Source: Pontimonas sp.
GTDB lineage: Bacteria > Actinomycetota > Actinomycetes > Actinomycetales > Microbacteriaceae
Direction of reading: 5' to 3'
Assembly: GCA_021741925.1 (NCBI GenBank)
Contig: JAIOWW010000060.1
Location: 1 to 7,031 of the forward strand
Length of the DNA: 7,031 nucleotides
The position numbers and the translations under genes were made by a program. Of the stretch, positions 1 to 7,031 are shown one piece after another (the first letter of the stretch is position 1; every line of letters begins with the position of its first letter). Below the pieces are notes generated by a model. The model had not been told where the DNA came from, ran no database searches, and was given only the letters and a program-made list of their open reading frames with translations.

Positions 1-147
1 TGAGAACAAGTACGGGTGAAGTTCGGAAGAAGAAAGGAGACCATCGTGAGTCGAAAGTCGCATAAAGTGGGGGAACTTGTAGTTGAGGTGTAACGGATCA
101 GCCGAAGCTTAAACGTCACACTTCAGCCGGAACCTCACAAGGGCGCA
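1..147. other. Left-edge gene-poor stretch, probably convergent with the ABC-F gene
   Basis: No recognisable gene lies here. On the plus strand two frames could be the tail of a gene entering from the left: one stops at 17-19 (ending ENKYG), the other at 63-65 (ending DHRESKVA). A third possibility is a 15-codon reading frame at 46-93 (GTG to TAA), preceded by a strong Shine-Dalgarno AAAGGAG at 33-39 with 6 bases of spacing; its product would be MSRKSHKVGELVVEV, which I do not recognise. On the minus strand an ATG at 63-61 stays open to the edge, but has neither a ribosome site nor a TAnnnT hexamer in front. The stretch looks less GC-rich than the genes. I cannot choose between these readings without the flanking sequence. 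Confidence 0.4.
99..129 (-). terminator. Weak hairpin downstream of the ABC-F gene (possible terminator)
   Basis: Read on the minus strand, the arms CGGCTGAAG and CTTCGGCTG can form a 9-pair stem including two G-U wobbles around a 13-base loop. It begins 18 bases after the ABC-F stop codon. The stem is better on the minus strand than on the plus strand, which fits a role in minus-strand transcripts. There is no U tract after it, so it is not a classical intrinsic terminator; it could also be chance. Confidence 0.22.
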
Positions 148-1956
<1,809 letters not shown>

Positions 1957-1968
1957 TGCTTGAGCCTA
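1957..1968 (-). promoter_or_regulatory. Leaderless-type -10 element of the ABC-F gene
   Basis: On the minus strand TAGGCT (1968-1963) is followed by exactly six bases and then the GTG start. A TAnnnT hexamer at this distance puts the transcription start at or next to the start codon, the usual pattern for leaderless mRNAs in actinobacteria. The absence of an AGGAG-like site before this GTG fits. I see no convincing -35 hexamer. It suggests that the ABC-F gene can be transcribed independently of the upstream dehydrogenase. Confidence 0.45.
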
Positions 1969-2006
1969 ACCTGCCAGCACCTGGGGTTATTCCGGTGCGA
2001 GAAGGA

Positions 2007-2810
2007 CTACGCCGGCGGCAGGAGGTCTTTCATTCCTTTGTAAATCAGGTTCGAGGCGAGGTCAGGGGAGAGACGATTCGCCCGCCACATGAATGTGGCG
2101 TCATCGCCAATCAGGATGCGTTTCTTATCCTCTGTGATTGCCCGGACGATAGCGTCACCTGCGTCTTTCGGAGCAACGACCTTGCGGGTACTTTCGGTGT
2201 CGGCGCCAGACATGTCGAGGCCGGAATTTCCGGCAATGTTGGTGCCGATCGCTCCCGGGTACACCACGCACACGCTGACTGCCGTGCCGTTTAGTTCGGA
2301 ACGGAGACCTTCGGTCAAGAGGTTGATACCCGCCTTGGTAGCCCCGTACAGGGTCTGGCCGGGAACAGGAGCATAGGAGCCCATCGAGGACACGTTAACG
2401 ATCTTTGCCTCCGGGCGGGTGAGGAGACCCGGGAGGAAGGCTTTGATCAGGTTGAGAGGGCCGTGCAGGTTCACGTTAATGACCCGGTCGATGGCCTCGA
2501 AGTCGAGGTCGTTGATGCGCACGAAAGGCTGGATGATGCCGGCAACATTGAGGATGCCATCGACTGGGCCGAGGGCCTTCTCCACTTTCCGGGGCAGACC
2601 AAGCACGGCCTTGCGGTTGGTGATATCCACCACAAACGGTGCAAAACGTGAGGCATCAGTGCCAGCGAGCCCCGCGGTCTCCTCGAGCCAGTCACCCTTG
2701 ATGTCGAGGCCCGCGACAGATGCTCCCTGGCCCAGTAGCGAGAGTGCGACCTCTCGCCCGATTCCGTTTCCTGCTCCGGTAACGACAAAAACTTTTCCGT
2801 TGACATCCAT
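2007..2810 (-). CDS. Classical short-chain dehydrogenase/reductase (SDR), substrate unknown
   Basis: A 267-residue NAD(P)-dependent oxidoreductase with a complete classical SDR signature. The Rossmann motif TGAGNGIG is at 11-18, and Asp36 ends the second beta strand, which in this family favours NAD(H) over NADP(H). Asp62 (VVDIT) contacts adenine, and the NVAG motif is at 88-91. The catalytic tetrad is Asn114 (INVNLHG), Ser142 (NVSSMGS), Tyr155 and Lys159 (YGATK), with the expected 13-residue Ser-Tyr spacing. The YPGAIGT loop (184-190) follows the family pattern. There is no signal peptide, so it is cytosolic. The ATG at 2810 fits the length and has the good ribosome site GGGGAG five bases upstream. 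It lies 47 bases after the toxin gene and 50 bases before the ABC-F gene, on the same strand. Nothing in the neighbours indicates the substrate; SDR substrate cannot be read from these motifs. Confidence 0.9.
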   Translation of the reverse strand: MDVNGKVFVVTGAGNGIGREVALSLLGQGASVAGLDIKGDWLEETAGLAGTDASRFAPFVVDITNRKAVLGLPRKVEKALGPVDGILNVAGIIQPFVRINDLDFEAIDRVINVNLHGPLNLIKAFLPGLLTRPEAKIVNVSSMGSYAPVPGQTLYGATKAGINLLTEGLRSELNGTAVSVCVVYPGAIGTNIAGNSGLDMSGADTESTRKVVAPKDAGDAIVRAITEDKKRILIGDDATFMWRANRLSPDLASNLIYKGMKDLLPPA

Positions 2811-2840
2811 GGTGGCTCCCCTCGTCGCCCTTTCAGCTTA
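2811..2840 (-). promoter_or_regulatory. Start region of the SDR gene: Shine-Dalgarno plus possible -10
   Basis: On the minus strand GAGGGGAG (2823-2816) precedes the ATG with a 5-base spacer, a strong ribosome site that fixes the start at 2810. Further upstream TAAGCT (2840-2835) could be a -10 hexamer, giving a leader of about 18 bases; no -35 is evident. Unlike its neighbours, this gene has a conventional leader. Readthrough from the toxin gene is an equally possible source of transcript. Confidence 0.4.
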
Positions 2841-2857
2841 GAGAGGAAATCCGGAGG

Positions 2858-3238
2858 TTAATCGTCGGAGGGGATTGGTTGGAGATGTTCCTCAATCCAG
2901 AGGCCGAGCGCCTCGAGGTCAGTGTCTCCCGTGGCTACGCCGAGGATAAAGTCAAAAGCGTCGTCCTGCGTCACAACAAACTCGAAGCCGTTGAGCTCCA
3001 CGAACACGTTGGCTGCGAACCAGGATGACCTTTTGTTTCCGTCCACCATCGGGTGATTGTTGACGATGGAATCCATCAGCGCAGCGGTCTGTAGCGACAG
3101 GGTGGGATAGGCGTCGTTCCCGAACAGTGTCGTGTGGGGTCGCCCCAGCGCCGACAGCAACAGCCCTGTGTCGCGCACCACAAAGCCCACGCGGTTCAGT
3201 TGTTGAATAAAAACTTCGGGGTCTAGGGGGACGCTCAC
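2858..3238 (-). CDS. doc: Doc/Fic-family toxin of a type II toxin-antitoxin pair
   Basis: A 126-residue protein, the same length as phage P1 Doc. It has a Fic-fold core with the motif HPMVDGNKR at 62-70: His62, Asp66, Gly67, Asn68, Lys69 and Arg70 are present. The GNKR ending, with Lys in place of the second Gly of Fic AMP-transferases, is the Doc hallmark; P1 Doc uses this site to phosphorylate elongation factor EF-Tu and halt translation. The third motif position is Met rather than the usual Phe, a hydrophobic substitution. The GTG at 3238 overlaps the antitoxin stop as GTGA, so the two are probably translationally coupled; no strong ribosome site precedes it. The reading frame stays open far upstream through the antitoxin and into ftsK, but that part is antisense shadow. 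All key residues are present, so the gene looks intact. EF-Tu kinase activity is inferred from the family, not shown here. Confidence 0.9.
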   Translation of the reverse strand: MSVPLDPEVFIQQLNRVGFVVRDTGLLLSALGRPHTTLFGNDAYPTLSLQTAALMDSIVNNHPMVDGNKRSSWFAANVFVELNGFEFVVTQDDAFDFILGVATGDTDLEALGLWIEEHLQPIPSDD

Positions 3239-3441
3239 GCGTTCGCCAAGCGTTCCAGAAGCTCCTTGTCGCGAGTGAGGACCTTGTCGAACACGCGTTG
3301 CGCTTGTTCGCTCTGTCCAGTGCGCTCGAGGTGGGCCTCGATCGCTATCGTGATGATTTTCTGTTTGGACATGCCCGAGCGCTGTGCGAGCTCGCCCAGC
3401 TGGGCATCGATTTTGGGAGAGAGTCGAAGTGTCATGGCCAT
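3235..3441 (-). CDS. Ribbon-helix-helix antitoxin paired with Doc
   Basis: A 68-residue protein whose first 42 residues fit a MetJ/Arc/CopG ribbon-helix-helix fold. A short beta strand MTLRLS (3-8) would pair in the dimer and enter the DNA major groove. Helix A follows (about 9-22), then a turn at SGMS, then helix B (about 25-41). The C-terminal part (about 44-68, rich in charged residues) is probably the helix that wraps and neutralises the toxin. It precedes the toxin gene with a 4-base overlap, the usual antitoxin-first order. P1 Doc is paired with Phd, so this is the RHH-type partner instead. The ATG at 3441 is chosen over a second ATG at 3435 because the promoter hexamer is six bases upstream of it; there is no Shine-Dalgarno. 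A palindrome just upstream suggests that it represses its own operon. Confidence 0.85.
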   Translation of the reverse strand: MAMTLRLSPKIDAQLGELAQRSGMSKQKIITIAIEAHLERTGQSEQAQRVFDKVLTRDKELLERLANA

Positions 3442-3477
3442 AGCGTAATGGTATCAACGTGATACCACTCCTGTCTA
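3442..3477 (-). promoter_or_regulatory. Leaderless promoter of the antitoxin-toxin operon
   Basis: On the minus strand TAGACA (3477-3472, five of six matches to TTGACA) and TACCAT (3453-3448, four of six to TATAAT) are 18 bases apart. The -10 is followed by exactly six bases and then the ATG at 3441, so the transcript should begin at or beside the start codon. This is the most complete promoter in the window. The operator palindrome fills the space between the two hexamers and runs into the -10. Confidence 0.55.
3449..3467. promoter_or_regulatory. Palindromic operator of the toxin-antitoxin operon
   Basis: TGGTATC-AACGT-GATACCA is a perfect 7+7 inverted repeat with a 5-base centre, ending eight bases upstream of the antitoxin start. 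It overlaps the -10 hexamer and the spacer toward the -35, so a bound protein would block RNA polymerase. RHH antitoxins bind such short symmetric sites through their beta ribbon and repress their own operon, often with the toxin as co-repressor. The site is directly visible; binding by this antitoxin is inferred from its position and family. Confidence 0.65.
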
Positions 3478-3485
3478 GGGATATT

Positions 3486-3521
3486 GGTGGATAAGTCATC
3501 ACCTTGTCGGTTTGTGGACAG
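3486..3521. promoter_or_regulatory. Two DnaA-box-like 9-mers between the divergent genes
   Basis: GGTGGATAA (3486-3494) differs by one base from TGTGGATAA, the complement of the classical box TTATCCACA. TGTGGACAG (3513-3521) differs by one base from the complement of the actinobacterial box TTGTCCACA. They have the same orientation with an 18-base gap. They could let DnaA influence ftsK or the toxin-antitoxin promoter, but one-mismatch 9-mers are frequent enough that chance remains possible. Confidence 0.25.
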
Positions 3522-3548
3522 TTGGTGGGTGTGTTTCGTTCCGCTTCT

Positions 3549-3565
3549 CCCGCCAAGTAGGCGGG
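3549..3565. repeat. Palindrome abutting the ftsK -10 hexamer
   Basis: CCCGCC-AAGTA-GGCGGG is a perfect 6+6 inverted repeat with a 5-base centre, lying directly against the TAGCGT hexamer and 12 bases before the ftsK start. It occupies exactly the 17-base region where the -35/-10 spacer would be. It has no T run on either strand, so it is more likely a protein-binding site than a terminator. Which protein would bind is unknown. Confidence 0.45.
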
Positions 3566-3577
3566 TAGCGTGGCGTC
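3566..3577 (+). promoter_or_regulatory. Leaderless-type -10 element of ftsK
   Basis: TAGCGT (3566-3571) is followed by six bases and then the ftsK ATG at 3578, the same TAnnnT-N6-start arrangement as at the antitoxin and ABC-F genes. No Shine-Dalgarno is present before this ATG. The -35 region (around 3543-3548, GCTTCT) is poor, so the promoter may be weak or helped by a regulator at the adjacent palindrome. Confidence 0.45.
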
Positions 3578-6316
3578 ATGGCCAGAGCAGCTTCTTCGTC
3601 TGGTGCGAAACGCACGCCAGCATCTCAGCGCCCCGCAGCGGCGAGCGCATCCAAACGTGTCCCCAAAAACGAGGTCGTCACTCCGAAGGCAACCGGGGGA
3701 CCCAGTCCACTGGTGACCGGGTGGCTGATGGTGGCGGGCTGGGCGGGAAGCCTCTTTCGTTTGCTGGGGCAAGAGGACCTCCCCAAAGAAGATCGTCGTG
3801 ACGGTGTTCCCTTCGCGATCCTGCTTTTCGCGGTGGTGGGAATCATCGTGGCGTGGTTCAACGTCAACCAAGCGTGGGCTCAAACACTCGATGCCTACAC
3901 CGTGGGGGGCTTCTTTGGGCGTTTAGCGTTTGCGCTTCCGGTGATCCTGATTGTGTTTGCGGGCTGGCTCTTCCGGCACCCCTCCAGTGTGTACAACAAT
4001 GGCCGGGTCGGCGTGGGGCTTGCCCTTCTGTTGACCTCCGTCAGTGGCATGAGCCACTTGGCTCTCGGTCGCCCAGCCCCTGGTGAGGCAAGCTTTGCGG
4101 AGCTGGCATCAGCCGGCGGGCTACTCGGGTGGGTTGTTGCGGAGCCTTTTGTCTTCCTCGCGGCGTCCACTGTCTATCTGGCGTGGCCGGTGATGGTGAT
4201 GTTCCTGGTGACGTCGGTGCTGATTATGACGAAGACACCACCGAATCGTGTGGTGGAGCGGGCACAGGATGCCTACGCCTACCTGTTTGGTGTTGACCCG
4301 AGTGAGCTGTCGCGTCAGAAGGCGAAGGATGAGGCAACTCCGGGAGTCGAATTTGGGACGCTGAGCGATCTAGGCCTCGATATGTCCAACCCCGACTCCA
4401 TGCCCTGGTGGCGTCGTGGCAAGAAAGACAAAAAAGACGCTTTTGATTCGCCCTTGGTGAGTGTGGTCGACGAGGACACCGGCGAGATTGCCACCCAAGA
4501 AGATCTACTGGAGCAATTGCGCAAAGCCGAGGAAGCACTGGCGAATGCGACAAAGCCGCAGGAGCCAGAGGCTCCCTTGGCCACCGCACCCGTTGTCGAC
4601 GAACCAGCGAGCGCTCCTGTGGCGATTCCCTCGAATCGTCCCTACACCTTGCCAAGCCCCTCGCTTTTGGTCCCTGGCACGCCACCGAAGTCGCGCAGTG
4701 AAGCGAACGACCAAGTGGTCGCTGCCATCACCGGTGTTTTTGAACAATTTGAGGTCAACGCGAAAGTTGTCGACTTTACCCGCGGGCCCTCCGTGACTCG
4801 TTATGAAGTAGAGCTCGGTCAAGGAACCAAGGTGGAGCGTGTGACCGCGCTGGCAAAAAACATCGCCTATGCGGTGGCCTCCAACGAGGTCAATATCCTT
4901 TCGCCCATCCCCGGTAAGTCCCTCATTGGTGTCGAGATCCCCAACTCGGACCGCGAGATTGTGAGCTTGGGGGATGTGCTCTCCTCCGCCGTCGCTACCT
5001 CAGAAATCCACCCCATGGTGATTGGTGTGGGTAAAGACGTGGAGGGCGGTTTTGTTGCCGCGAACCTCGCGAAGATGCCCCACCTCTTGGTGGCTGGTGC
5101 TACCGGAAGCGGTAAGTCGAGTTTCATCAACTCCATGATCACGTCAGTCCTGATGCGGGCAACGCCTGCGGAGGTGCGGATGGTGTTGGTGGACCCCAAG
5201 CGCGTGGAGCTCGCCGCCTACCAAGGTGTTCCCCACCTGATTACCCCCATCATCACCAACCCCAAGCGCGCCGCTGACGCTCTGCAGTGGGTCGTCAAAG
5301 AGATGGACATGCGCTATGACGACCTCGAAAGTTTCGGTTTCAAGCACGTCGATGACTTCAACCGTGCTGTTCTCGCGGACGAGGTTGAGCTCCCGATCGG
5401 GAGCGAGCGAGTGCTTCGCCCCTATCCCTATCTCCTCGTCGTGGTCGATGAGCTCGCTGACTTGATGATGGTCGCCCCGCGCGACGTCGAAGACTCGATT
5501 GTTCGCATCACCCAGTTGGCGAGGGCCTCGGGCATCCACCTGGTGGTGGCAACCCAGCGCCCCAGTGTCGACGTGGTCACCGGTCTGATCAAAGCCAATA
5601 TTCCGTCCCGCCTGGCCTTTGCGGTCTCGAGCATGACCGATTCCCGAGTCATTCTGGATCAGCCTGGGGCCGACAAGCTCATTGGGCAGGGTGATGCCCT
5701 CTTCCTCCCTCAGGGCGCAGCGAAAGCTAACCGTGTCCAGGGAGCGTGGGTGTCCGAGGCAGAAATCGCCAAGGTCGTCGCCCACGTCAAGAAGCAAGCT
5801 GACCCCGAGTATCGCAATGATGTAGCCGATGCCGCCGCGGGCGGAAAAGTCATCGACTCGGACATCGGAGATGACCTCGATGTGTTGTTGCAGGCAGCGG
5901 AGCTCGTCGTGTCCACCCAGTTCGGGTCAACCTCAATGCTGCAGCGCAAACTGCGCGTGGGCTTTGCCAAGCCTGGCCGCTTGATGGACCTCCTGGAGTC
6001 ACGCCAGATCGTTGGTCCCTCGGAGGGGTCCAAGGCTCGCGAGGTCTTGGTCACTGCCGAGCAACTGCCGGGAGTACTCGCTGGCCTGCGAGGAGAGAGC
6101 CCAGCACCGGCTGCAAGCGCTCCATTGGCGCCTGAGATTGCGCCAGAGGACCAGATGACCATGGAGTTGCCCAGGCAAGACCAGCCCGCTCCGAAGCCAG
6201 CCGTCGATCATTCGGTGCATTCCTCCGAGGACCCCATCGACCAGATGACACAGGGGTATCCTGAGGACGAGAGCGACTCTGATGAGGACGCGTGGAGACT
6301 GACCGGTAGGGAGTAA
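3578..6316 (+). CDS. ftsK: FtsK/SpoIIIE-type septal DNA translocase
   Basis: A 912-residue membrane-anchored ATPase that pumps chromosomal DNA through the closing septum; in the family it also drives dimer resolution by Xer recombinases. Residues 1-44 are a basic Ala/Ser-rich cytoplasmic lead. Hydrophobic membrane segments lie at about 45-63, 78-97, 113-131, 145-162 and 188-217. A variable acidic/Pro-rich linker covers about 220-370. The motor domain (about 375-740) has Walker A GATGSGKS (507-514), the VDPKRVEL segment (538-545), Walker B VVVDELADLM (621-630) and the family motif ATQRPSVDVVTG (658-669). The gamma domain (about 766-830), a winged helix, would read polarity sequences in DNA. 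A 75-residue acidic tail ends DEDAWRLTGRE. Length and order are normal, and no key residue is missing. The ATG at 3578 fits the leaderless hexamer. pgsA starts two bases after its stop, so they are one operon. Confidence 0.95.
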   Translation: MARAASSSGAKRTPASQRPAAASASKRVPKNEVVTPKATGGPSPLVTGWLMVAGWAGSLFRLLGQEDLPKEDRRDGVPFAILLFAVVGIIVAWFNVNQAWAQTLDAYTVGGFFGRLAFALPVILIVFAGWLFRHPSSVYNNGRVGVGLALLLTSVSGMSHLALGRPAPGEASFAELASAGGLLGWVVAEPFVFLAASTVYLAWPVMVMFLVTSVLIMTKTPPNRVVERAQDAYAYLFGVDPSELSRQKAKDEATPGVEFGTLSDLGLDMSNPDSMPWWRRGKKDKKDAFDSPLVSVVDEDTGEIATQEDLLEQLRKAEEALANATKPQEPEAPLATAPVVDEPASAPVAIPSNRPYTLPSPSLLVPGTPPKSRSEANDQVVAAITGVFEQFEVNAKVVDFTRGPSVTRYEVELGQGTKVERVTALAKNIAYAVASNEVNILSPIPGKSLIGVEIPNSDREIVSLGDVLSSAVATSEIHPMVIGVGKDVEGGFVAANLAKMPHLLVAGATGSGKSSFINSMITSVLMRATPAEVRMVLVDPKRVELAAYQGVPHLITPIITNPKRAADALQWVVKEMDMRYDDLESFGFKHVDDFNRAVLADEVELPIGSERVLRPYPYLLVVVDELADLMMVAPRDVEDSIVRITQLARASGIHLVVATQRPSVDVVTGLIKANIPSRLAFAVSSMTDSRVILDQPGADKLIGQGDALFLPQGAAKANRVQGAWVSEAEIAKVVAHVKKQADPEYRNDVADAAAGGKVIDSDIGDDLDVLLQAAELVVSTQFGSTSMLQRKLRVGFAKPGRLMDLLESRQIVGPSEGSKAREVLVTAEQLPGVLAGLRGESPAPAASAPLAPEIAPEDQMTMELPRQDQPAPKPAVDHSVHSSEDPIDQMTQGYPEDESDSDEDAWRLTGRE

Positions 6317-6318
6317 TT
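6309..6318 (+). promoter_or_regulatory. Ribosome binding site of pgsA inside the ftsK end
   Basis: GGGAG (6309-6313), in the last codons of ftsK, lies five bases before the GTG at 6319, with the ftsK TAA in between. The arrangement supports the GTG start and translational coupling of the two genes. Confidence 0.5.
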
Positions 6319-6954
6319 GTGGGGGAGCGTCAAGAACCACAGACCCCACCCAGTGGATTCCGCGGTCGTGTCCTCGCGTCGGGGGATTCTCAAGTCTCCA
6401 ACGGCAATATCGCCAACATCATCACGGTGGTGCGGATTCTTCTCGCTCCACTCTTCGTCTGGCTTGTCTTGCTGGATGGAGGAGAGCATGGGCTCTGGCG
6501 CTTTGTCGCCGCTGGCCTATTCATCGCAGCCATTGCCACCGATGGTCTTGATGGCGCCTTGGCTCGGAATCGAAACTTGGTGACCAATTCCGGGATTATT
6601 TTGGACCCGATTGCGGACAAGATTCTGATCGGTGGAGCCCTCATCGCCCTCTCTCTGGTGGCGGAGCTGCCCTGGTGGGTCGTGGTGGTGATCCTGGCCC
6701 GGGAAATCGGGATCACGCTCTTTCGCTTGGCAGTTCTCTCTAACCGGGTCATTCCCGCGTCCCGGGGTGGAAAGCTGAAGACGGTCTTGCAGGCCATCAC
6801 GCTGTCCTCGTGGCTCGTTCCCTCCTGGGTTCTCCTGGGGGAGTGGGTGTTCACCCTGAACTGGGTCCTGATGGGTGGGGTCATTTTGGTGACGGTTGCG
6901 ACAGGTGTGGACTACATCATCAAAGGTGTCCGAGCTCCGACGGCGTCATCGTGA
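6319..6954 (+). CDS. pgsA: CDP-diacylglycerol--glycerol-3-phosphate 3-phosphatidyltransferase
   Basis: A 211-residue integral membrane enzyme of the CDP-alcohol phosphatidyltransferase family. It transfers the phosphatidyl group from CDP-diacylglycerol to glycerol 3-phosphate, giving phosphatidylglycerol phosphate, the precursor of phosphatidylglycerol and cardiolipin. The family signature DxxDGxxAR(x8)GxxxDxxxD is exact: Asp75, Asp78, Gly79, Ala82, Arg83, Gly92, Asp96 and Asp100. NIANIITVVR (30s), with Arg39 and Pro44 in the first membrane helix, and GGKLKTVLQ (150-158) favour PgsA over other members of the family. Hydrophobic segments lie at about 34-52, 62-74, 101-116, 118-138, 155-173 and 180-200. 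About 28 polar residues precede the first helix; there is no later in-frame start before the core, so the extension seems real. The GTG start has GGGAG upstream. It is tightly coupled to ftsK and to the cinA-type gene. The substrate assignment is by homology; other glycerophospholipid synthases share the fold. Confidence 0.9.
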   Translation: MGERQEPQTPPSGFRGRVLASGDSQVSNGNIANIITVVRILLAPLFVWLVLLDGGEHGLWRFVAAGLFIAAIATDGLDGALARNRNLVTNSGIILDPIADKILIGGALIALSLVAELPWWVVVVILAREIGITLFRLAVLSNRVIPASRGGKLKTVLQAITLSSWLVPSWVLLGEWVFTLNWVLMGGVILVTVATGVDYIIKGVRAPTASS

Positions 6955-7031
6955 GTGAGGAGGCTGCGGCGGTTATTGCCACCGCAACGAAGCTCGGGTT
7001 GACCGTCGGTTGCGCGGAGTCGTTGACCGGG
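6951..7031 (+). CDS. cinA: CinA-family nicotinamide-nucleotide amidohydrolase, N-terminal fragment
   Basis: Only the first 27 codons are in the window; the gene runs off the right edge. The visible protein ends with CAESLTG (21-27), the start of the conserved CinA C-terminal (PncC) domain, which deamidates nicotinamide mononucleotide in pyridine nucleotide recycling. This motif comes only about 20 residues from the start, so the protein is the short stand-alone amidohydrolase (PncC-like) rather than full CinA with the N-terminal molybdopterin-binding-like domain. The GTG at 6951 overlaps the pgsA stop as GTGA, with no clear ribosome site of its own, indicating coupled translation. The ftsK-pgsA-cinA order, conserved in actinobacteria, supports the call. 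The alternative symbol pncC would be equally apt. Confidence 0.82.
   Translation, partial: MSEEAAAVIATATKLGLTVGCAESLTG

Noticed and set aside
2419..2841. 140-codon plus-strand open frame inside the SDR gene
   Set aside because: Antisense to the Rossmann and active-site motifs of an intact SDR; Arg/Ser/Pro-rich composition typical of a shadow frame.
3486..3503. GGTG...CACC imperfect inverted repeat near the first DnaA-like box
   Set aside because: Only four paired bases around a ten-base centre; not distinguishable from chance.
3239..3883. Long minus-strand extension of the toxin reading frame (341 residues in total)
   Set aside because: It runs through the antitoxin gene and across the ftsK start in antisense, with low-complexity Arg/His/Pro-rich content and no domain. 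The Doc domain begins only after 3238, where a GTG overlaps the antitoxin stop.
5144..5797. 217-codon minus-strand open frame inside ftsK
   Set aside because: It mirrors the conserved motor domain of FtsK in antisense. High-GC codon bias commonly opens such frames; no motif or ribosome site supports it.

Overview
The window reads as a chromosomal segment of an actinobacterium, most likely Micrococcales and probably Microbacteriaceae. Three things point there: a moderately high GC content with GTG starts; the gene order ftsK, pgsA, cinA, a conserved actinobacterial neighbourhood that usually continues toward clgR, recA and recX; and several genes with no Shine-Dalgarno sequence but a TAnnnT hexamer exactly six bases before the start codon, the usual look of leaderless actinobacterial promoters. 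The genus cannot be fixed from the sequence alone.

Layout. Bases 1-147 are a short gene-poor edge, probably a convergent junction. Four genes then run on the minus strand. In transcription order from right to left they are a ribbon-helix-helix antitoxin (3235-3441), a Doc/Fic-type toxin (2858-3238, overlapping the antitoxin by 4 bases), a classical short-chain dehydrogenase (2007-2810), and an ABC-F ATPase of the Uup-like type (148-1956). A 136-base divergent intergenic region (3442-3577) carries the antitoxin promoter with a perfect 7+7 palindrome, and the ftsK promoter region with its own 6+6 palindrome. On the plus strand are ftsK (3578-6316), pgsA (6319-6954) and the first 27 codons of a cinA/pncC-type gene (6951 to the right edge).

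How the genes fit together. The plus-strand genes are a tight housekeeping operon: a septal DNA translocase, a phosphatidylglycerolphosphate synthase starting two bases after the ftsK stop, and a CinA-family amidohydrolase that overlaps pgsA by a GTGA. The minus-strand toxin-antitoxin pair is an accessory module placed directly beside this core cluster. It is compact and intact, and the palindrome between its promoter elements suggests autoregulation. The dehydrogenase and the ABC-F gene follow the toxin on the same strand, with gaps of 47 and 50 bases, and each has its own apparent translation or transcription start signals.

No wholly new system is evident. The points most worth a second look are the RHH-Doc pairing with its operator and leaderless promoter, the repeated leaderless promoter architecture, the palindrome abutting the ftsK -10 hexamer, and two near-consensus DnaA boxes between the divergent genes.
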